From assembly GCA_029204225.1 (NCBI GenBank), contig CM055106.1:39707827-39771826 (forward strand): 64,000 nt of DNA, written 5' to 3'. The stretch comes from Diphasiastrum complanatum (Eukaryota > Streptophyta > Lycopodiopsida > Lycopodiales > Lycopodiaceae). The translations under genes were made by a program, and so were the position numbers. Below are positions 57,032 to 64,000 of this stretch, one piece after another; position 1 is the stretch's first letter, and every line of letters starts with the position of its first letter. The notes under the pieces are model-generated. The model made no database searches, was not told the DNA's origin, and was given only the letters and a program-made list of their open reading frames with translations.

Positions 57032-59086
57032 TTGATGAGATATTTTTCACATTGTGTAGAAAAATCAATAGAGATTTCAAATTTCAGGTCTGATCAAAGA
57101 TCAAAAAGTAGAGAGATTGAGTGATCTTGTTTAGCTTGTAGTGTCAAATTTCCTCATTTTGAGTGTAGAATTTGCAAAGAAGTTGTGTGAGACTCAAATT
57201 GATTCTAATACAGCTTTTTTTTTAGATGACATTTATGTTTCTAGAATAGGGAGGAGTCCTATTTTGAGTTTGCAACTTCAAGTGATATCTTTGTAAATCT
57301 CTAGGTGTGCCATTTTCTTGAGAAGTATGAGAAGTAGATTGTCTAGCTTGGAGAGAGTGTTCATGATGGATCGAGATCTTTGAAGGCCTTCCTTTTTGCT
57401 AAAAGGACACAAATTTGGTTGTAAAGGAGTGCAAATCCAGAGAAGGACAAGAGCCTTGAGTCTTTTTAGTGCTTTGTGTGCCAAAAAGTAGACCAAGATG
57501 GGGTCTATTGGCGGATTCCTCATGCAGCCTAGTGAGAGGCTAAATCATCTAACTATTCTACTGGAAAGTCCGAATGGAGTCATTACTAACACTCCAAGAC
57601 CTGTATGACTTTTTCCTTGAAGAGGTGGAAGAACCTCAAGGTGGACAAGAGTTGCAAAGATACAAGAAAAAGGCAAATATGGCTTTACATTGCATCAAGA
57701 TGAATGTTGTTGAATGCACCAATGATCCAATCGCACATTTCTCATGAACCAATTTCAAGCCACAATATACTAGTTTTCATCTCAAGAGAGTTTGAACACT
57801 ACATTTCAGATTTCATATAAGAATTTCCGAGGTTTGAACAATCACCCTTATGGATAGGTAAGAACCAAAAGTTTCCAAACTTGGGTGACTCATGCCGAGG
57901 GTACCAAGTCGTTCGTTGAGAAGCCGAATGAGCCCTCAACGTCTTCTAGTAAACATATGGGACCTTGCACCCTTTGCGAAGGACAACACCATTGGTTTGA
58001 ATGTCCCAAGTAGAATTCTAACCACATAACTCAAATTTTAAGACTCAAGTTATTGGAAGATTCTAATTGCAAGTCCTATTCGAAGATGATGAGAATTTAA
58101 AGGCACATTCAATACAAGCCCGGACACTATCGCACATCTTAGATCCTATTTGATTCAATTTAAATTGTCAAAGATCATCTGATAGTTCTCAATCTTATGA
58201 TCATGGTTCGACTCCTGATACATTTGTGTATCCGGGCAACTCACACCCTCAAGAAGATATCATCGCTGGTCAATGTATTTGAAGGACACTAACCACCAAA
58301 ATTTTGGTGTTAAGACCTATGTGATATATGAAAATTCAGATTTTATTCCATCATCATCTCAAGGACGTAATAAACAAAATACAACTGTATCTACAATCAT
58401 CATTTCATCTGCCCCAGTGGACAACATTAATTTGAATACTAGACTATATTTGGAACAACCATCTTTCTTTACTCATAATTTAGATTTATTCCCTAAGACG
58501 TTACCTCTGGAATTTCCACCAATATGAATAATACATCATCCTCTTGAGTTGATTTTTTTGATTCCTCCACTCTCTTTCAATCGAATGGCTACTAATTATA
58601 TAAATTGATTTGAACAATAATTAGCATTTGTTGGCGAAGGTGTTAATTTGATTTCCACTTATGAGTGATAGCGTGGATATAGATTCAATTCCTTGAATCG
58701 GATCATCCACTTCTCAAAACTCAAAACTAACTTATACTCGTTAAGGTTGATTACCATTTAGAATCAAAATCTACATTGAAACCTAACTTGTGTAATCTTA
58801 ATAATGATAATGCTTTCAACTGTGATACATGTGGACAACTAGTTCCATTTCAAGATGCTAATGATTCTTCTCAACATATAATTGATGATCGTTTCAAATT
58901 TCATAGCTACAACTATGGAGATCTTAAGTTTTTCAACAAGTTGAAGATGCCACAATACTCTCTGCTCCATGCATGATTGATATTATAAATCAACATCATC
59001 AATTTAAGTTGATATTAGAATACCGTAAGGCATTACATATCTTAACCATACATTCTACCCTAAGTTTTATTTGAAGTGAGAGGGCA
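57032..59086 (+). mobile_element. LTR-element relic N: gag with zinc knuckle
   Basis: A plus-strand knuckle CTLCEGQHHWFECPK (about 57966-58008) follows Ser/Lys-rich text, as in gag proteins. A purine-rich tract GAAGTGAGAGGG (59073-59084) precedes an LTR-like start at 59087. The rest is eroded, with many breaks. Whether it belongs to LTR J or the LTR at 59087 is uncertain. Confidence 0.55.
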
Positions 59087-59640
59087 TGTCACGATTTTGT
59101 GACTAAAAATTGTGTTTCACCCTATATTGAGGCCTATGTTGTAACAGGCTCGAAGGCCCAATTAATTGGTTGTTTTCCTCCTCCTGATATCGTTTTTGAG
59201 CGCATGTTTACATCCTTAATTTGTTCAGCAACCCTCTTGAGCTCAGAACGGATATCGCTGCGCTATCGCTTCCGCGTGCGAGAAAGCCCTTGTTTCCTCA
59301 CAATTGGATCCCACGTGCTCGAAACTGATATCCAAGACACCAATAACGATTCCGAGCGTAGAGAACTCCCCGGATCCTCTCTGCCTCTCTTCCCGCACCT
59401 GAGGCCCCATTTTGAAGGCCCTCTATTTAAGTGTATTACTTAAAAGGATGCCTATATGCTTCTTCGAAACCACACCCTTTAGAAGCTCATGCCTCTTGGA
59501 GAGAACCTACGTAGAGGTCTCCTTCTATCTCATCTTGTATCATTCTCTTCTCTTTGCTAATACAGAACCTCTCTCTCTTTTATCTTTTTCTCCTTGTTAT
59601 GGTGGACAACATACTCTATGAATGATTATCTGCTATCTTA
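59087..59640 (+). repeat. Probable 3' LTR of relic N
   Basis: TGTCACGATTTTGTGAC directly after the purine tract, with a CTATTTAAG TATA-like box near 59424. The right end was not located and no second copy is in the window. Confidence 0.45.
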
Positions 59641-61475
59641 TACAATGTTTATGAAGCTACATCTCTTTCCTTTGTTGAATGCTAGCAACACAAATGTAAT
59701 AAAAGCTATTTCCTCACAATCAATGTAGCAATAAATCTAGAAATTGACGATGAAGCTATAAGAATGCAGCTAGCGGACAATTGTGTCTCATAACCATGTT
59801 CAACTAAAAAAGGATAAAAATCATCCAGTGGTATCCCGAAGTACAAATCTAAAGAAGAAAGCCATGATGGAAGCTAATGTAGCTAAGTGTGATTTGAAAA
59901 GGTATCATCTATACTTACATAGAGTTTGGAGATTTGAAAAGGTAGCCCAATGCAATGTCACAAGCCTAGCGCACCATGCCTACGTTGTATGGATAGTTGT
60001 GGGAGTGACTATATTGTCAAAGAGACAACAATTACTCTACACATCCTATGAATGTCTCCTAAAACAAAGTCGCTCCACATTGACTTGCCTTTCACTAAGA
60101 AAATTTGGCAACAACTATTTGCTAGGCCAAATGCTCATGATATCGGCAAAAGCAATATGTTTCTTGTGCAATAAAGACTCAAAGTAATACCAAATTGTTC
60201 TCACAATGTCTATTACATAATACAAGAACCACCTTTTCAAGAAAATGCTTCTTACTCACTCCATCAATGTGCTTACTGTTCCAAAATACTTCCAAAGAGC
60301 TTGAACGATCGTCTTTTTTTTTTTTCTTTTTTTCTTTTTGCATAAAGTAGTACTCTTTGAATAGTCAATAAATAGCTTGTCTATTTCTTTAATTACGAGA
60401 ACACCACTTGTTGTTTTGTGAAAAGTCTCCAAGCTCCTTTTGATAATATGCTTGTCTTGGCTTGGCGTGAGTTCTGAATTGGCATCATTTGTATGCTGCA
60501 GATGTTGTAGACTTGTCTGCTCCACGAAATGCTTCAAGTGAGAACTAGAGCAAGTTCAGAATGATCAATCGGGTGGGAATGAGGTCTTGAAGCATGCATG
60601 AGAAAAGTGAGGTAAAGCTTCAAGATTAATTATATGGTGGAACATGGAGGAAGGAATGGGTGTGGACAAGGGATGATAAGGATCTTGTGTGTCTTTTTAT
60701 ACATGTTCATAACCAATGCTCAATTTACAATTTTCCAAAGAGTCATCATTGTTTGCCATTGAAAATGACATTTGTCCTTGGGGTTGTGTATCTATAGTTT
60801 CATTCAGATTCGGGATTTTTTTGTCGTTGCAACTTTTGAGCTTGTTGAAGTAGCGGGCATGGATATACAACTGGAAAGGCGTGGATTTTGTATCGCTTAC
60901 ATAAAACCAACTGCTTATTGAAGGTGGTTGTGATTTTTGTGAACATTCCATCTTATTGGGAAGATGGATCTTTTGTTGGATAATATTGGTAGCCAGATAA
61001 TGTGCTCCATTGGTTTCCAAATAGAACATTTGTTGTGAAGTCCTTTAACTGCTTTTTTCCAACCTGTATGTTGTTTCTTAAGAGTCCACTCATGAAAAAA
61101 TACTGATCGGAAGCTTGTGTGAGTGGTCTCTAGCTTGTGTCTTATGAGTAGTGATTTTTTCTCACATTGAATTGTACTTTGTTTCACAAAATCACTTGTG
61201 AAGATCATTTGTGTTGGCTGCACACCGGTAGATAATATCTGATGGAGTATGGTGATAGTGGCAGTGCACAAGGTAATATTGTTGTGACTGTGATCTTTCT
61301 GACTCTGTACAATAATTGAATGTTTCGGAATAGAAGCTGAAAGTTACGCCTGAGTACTTTAAAGATTCTTTGATCGACAAACATGCAAGAAAAAACATAA
61401 CGTAAAAGTGTGTAAAAAGAAAAGTAAAAAAATGAGCAAACTAAAAGAACATGATCACAAAACGACATAGGTTAC
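59641..61475. other. No recognised gene
   Basis: Two overlapping minus-strand frames (about 110-118 codons, 60697-61271) and one plus-strand frame (59783-60187) are open, but I recognise no family and see no start or splice context. Confidence 0.4.
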
Positions 61476-61690
61476 GGACTTACAAACACATATTCAAACT
61501 CACATAACAAATGTCAATCAATAAATCTCCCAGAAGTAGCACAATTGTGTCAGTGCAAGCATGAAAGGCAATCCTTAACATGGTGTTCAATGCCACAATT
61601 TTCACGAGCTGGTGGAAAACGAAGTTTGTCTGGGCAGCGAATACTAGGATGTTTACCTGCACAAATAATTTATTCTGGCATGTGTTTTGT
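61476..61690 (-). mobile_element. Possible gag zinc-knuckle scrap
   Basis: Minus-strand text KHPSIRCPDKLRFPPARENC, then GIEHHVKDC, resembles a Cys/His knuckle of a retroelement gag. The family was not determined and the copy is broken. Confidence 0.35.
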
Positions 61691-62423
61691 AAGCCCACAA
61701 GTAAATTCGGATTAGGAAAATCTTATGCTTAGACCTTTTACTATTTAAGTTTAACTATTACAAACAATCATTTGTAATGGTTCAACTTAGAAAGTCCAAG
61801 TTTAAGATTTAATTCTTAAGTTAAGTTAATTCCTAAGTTCAAGTTAAGTTTTATTCTAAGTTAGTGTAAGTGCACAAGTTAATTAGCTTTAAGTTTGGAC
61901 TTAGTCCCATAAGCATGTTTAAGCTTAGGCCCACCACTCTTTCCATATATGGGAGTGGATTTGGGCCTCCAACGACACTTGTATAAGCATTGTGATAATA
62001 AAGTCACTTTTGTGATATTTTGTGCATGCAACTCGTGTTCCCAATTGTGGATAGAATACTTGGTGGTAGGTGCTCGAGCCCCACTAAGCTTTCCTCATTT
62101 GGTTAATTTGTGTGAATGTTATTATGGGATTACCTTCGTTCACTTTGCTTCCATTCCCTTGTGGAGTTAGTTTAGGAATTGTTTAGTCCATTTGCATCAC
62201 ACTAGTAGGGAGACCGCCTTGTTGTAGTTTATTCATTCCTCCATTTGTAGTCCTCTTCTAGTTGGGAGACCACCATAGAAGAACCCATAAGCAAACAATA
62301 GAAACCATGAATAGAGTGGATCCTACTCGTAATCATCCTACACAACGCATTTTAGGATCATTTTAATTCTCTTCGATGGGAGACCGCCATAATAGAACAT
62401 AGAAAGAAATTAAAAGCACAGCA
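61691..62423 (+). repeat. 5' LTR of Athila/Tat-type gypsy element M (left limit uncertain)
   Basis: The right end (...AAGCACAGCA) is fixed by the primer site that follows one base later. The body has AAGTT-rich text and a CATATATGGGAG box near 61945. The left end could not be placed. Confidence 0.55.
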
Positions 62424-62424
62424 T

Positions 62425-62437
62425 TGGCGTCGTTGCC
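62425..62437 (+). promoter_or_regulatory. tRNA-Asp-type primer-binding site of element M
   Basis: TGGCGTCGTTGCC matches, with one change, TGGCGCCGTTGCC, the complement of the plant tRNA-Asp 3' end used by Athila/Tat gypsy elements. Confidence 0.75.
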
Positions 62438-63375
62438 GCTCTATTCATCATACTATTGTTTCTTAGCTTTTTCCTTTCCGTTACATTCTCAGCTTCTACT
62501 ACATTACCACCTCTATTTACGTTACCTTGTCACATCATTTAGGATCCGGGAAAGAACCAAGAGACTTAGTTTAGTGTTTTTAAGTTTTAAGTTTTTATGT
62601 TGTCTTTTGCAGTTCTTTTTTTGGCAACAAACCTCACCAACAGAATTCGCCCATCTGCATAGAATTTGAACGAGCACTCGGTGCGAATTTTTGATCAGAA
62701 AATATCCCAAACAATTGTTCTGACCTATTCTTTGACAACTATCACATCCCAAATCAGTTCAGATAAACTCACCCACCATACATAGTCCAAAAAAAACAAT
62801 GCCAAACCTCTCTGACCCCTGTGCGAATTCTCTGGAGCTGAAAATTGTCCAAAAACATCAACTTTACCCAAAATTTTCAACAAATATCATCAAGACAAAA
62901 TTCGCCCACTATCCTAATCGATTGAGAACGTCTTGCACGAATTCTTAGGGCCTTGTGCAAATTCCTTCCGATCAAAAGAGTTGCGATTTTGAGCAGACAA
63001 CGTTAATTTTGTAATTTTTGGACAAAACAAATTTGCACACCTATTTGAACTATTTTTGAAAATCTCACACAACATTTCAAACTTGCCCACTGTCAGATAA
63101 ACAAGTTTAAAGTTTGAAATCACAAAAACTTTGAAAGAAATTTAGGTCGTACCCATAAAAACCTATGGGTAAGACCTAAATTTGCACACTCTATCTTTGA
63201 CTAAAGCTCTGAGTAGCTTGTGCAAATTCTGTCTATCTCTGAAAACCAAGAGAATCCAAAGACATTGCAAGTTTTATTTTATTCAGTGTTGACTTCTTCC
63301 TTTCGTCGATTTCTTGTTCCATTACTATCATCTTACAATAATAAAACCTTGGAGAAACGACTGATTATTGGCGAG
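62438..63375 (+). other. Leader of gypsy element M
   Basis: Non-coding leader between the primer site and gag. It contains repeated GTGCGAATTC/CGCCCA-like phrases and an open frame from 63220 that runs into gag. Confidence 0.5.
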
Positions 63376-64000
63376 ATGAGTAAGGAACCTGAAGGTGCTC
63401 CTGCTCCATGCTTTGAAAGGCGTATTCCTAGGATCGATGCACCTAAATACGATGGAGGATCTGACCCAGTTAGATTTCTCCAAGACTCTGAAAATGCGTG
63501 CAAATTCTACGGAGATACTTTTGAAATTGAAAAGCTATGTCTATTCCCTATGATCTTACTGGGAGATGCTAAGGAATGGTATCTCAATCTTGAAGAAGCT
63601 GATAGAATATCCTAGAGAACCCTTAGCACAGCTCGTACCAAATATTCAAACCTTCCAAATTGACCCAAAGCTCTTTCATTCAAGTATCCCACATCAAGAT
63701 GAGAAGGGATGAATATGTACGCACCTACATTGAGCGCTTTAAGCATCTCAAAGTTGAATGCGTTGATGAGGAAATAACGAAAAAATGACCATCAAGCTCT
63801 TTCTGGTAGGTTTACCGTAATCTATCTGACGCAAACTTAAATCAACTTACTCATACGACCCGCTGAAGGAAGTAATGGATGATGTCATTAGAGAAGAAGA
63901 TGAAGGATCCAATGATGAGTATGATCATTGTGATCGCAAGGGAAAAGCTACCGTTAAAAATGATTCACACACTGAGCCCACCTTTAGCTCTAATTCCACT
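63376..64000 (+). mobile_element. Gag region of gypsy element M (runs off the window)
   Basis: Plus-strand text begins MSKEPEGAPAPCFERRIPRI. It continues with APKYDGGSDPVRFLQD, DAKEWYLNLE and EYVRTYIERFKHLKVEC, the layout of the Retrotrans_gag domain of Ty3/gypsy elements. Together with the primer site this suggests Athila/Tat. The visible part is broken (a few breaks). The rest of the element lies beyond position 64000. Confidence 0.75.

Noticed and set aside
1-64000. CRISPR array, bacterial operon, tRNA/rRNA gene or organellar insert
   Set aside because: No regular spacer-repeat array, no RNA gene fold or CCA-type context, and no plastid or mitochondrial coding text was seen. The primer sites resembling tRNA sequence are explained by LTR elements.

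Overview
This is a gene-poor, repeat-rich stretch of a land-plant nuclear genome. The evidence is plant-type Ty1/copia and Ty3/gypsy chromovirus LTR elements with tRNA-Met or tRNA-Asp primer sites, hAT and Mutator-like DNA elements, long GA/TG microsatellites, and spliced genes with very long introns. Intron size and repeat load suggest a large genome such as a fern or gymnosperm, but the sequence alone does not fix the species. I saw no bacterial gene, CRISPR array, rRNA, tRNA or organellar block.

The main host gene is a minus-strand SET-domain methyltransferase resembling Arabidopsis ATXR4 (SDG38). Its last seven coding exons can be followed from 52347 down to the stop codon at 24251. Every exon-exon phase agrees, giving 284 codons plus stop. 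The first exon or exons lie upstream of 52347, probably outside the window. Two introns are very large: 42980-51956 (about 9.0 kb) and 24370-39998 (about 15.6 kb). Both are filled with transposons. A second, partial host gene at the left edge (minus, start at 519) encodes the N-terminus of a 2-oxoglutarate/Fe(II) dioxygenase.

Layout. 1-1660: dioxygenase start, a (GA)n tract, and about 640 bp of TGTATG-type repeat. 3418-4288: a Mutator-like MITE with long terminal inverted repeats, an 11-bp target duplication and internal palindromes. 5369-7949: a short minus-strand Copia element with 275-bp LTRs. 8640-23700: overlapping and nested Copia relics (two plus-strand relics; minus-strand elements A and B; plus-strand LTR D), GA tracts and a 21-bp minisatellite. 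24251-52347: the ATXR4-like gene. Inside its last intron a hAT transposase gene is split by gypsy element H, whose 5' LTR is in turn split by the nearly whole gypsy element G (identical LTRs). Inside the 9-kb intron lie a Copia relic, a gypsy integrase scrap and two copies of a hAT-type MITE. 53040-59700: a LINE scrap, a Copia element carrying a third MITE copy, a gypsy LTR of the H family, and another LTR-element relic. About 61700-64000: the 5' LTR, tRNA-Asp primer site and gag of an Athila/Tat-type gypsy element that runs off the window.

There is no operon-like cooperation here. The story is one conserved single-copy host gene that keeps its reading frame while its introns absorb generations of mobile elements. 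All LTR elements are treated as fossils.
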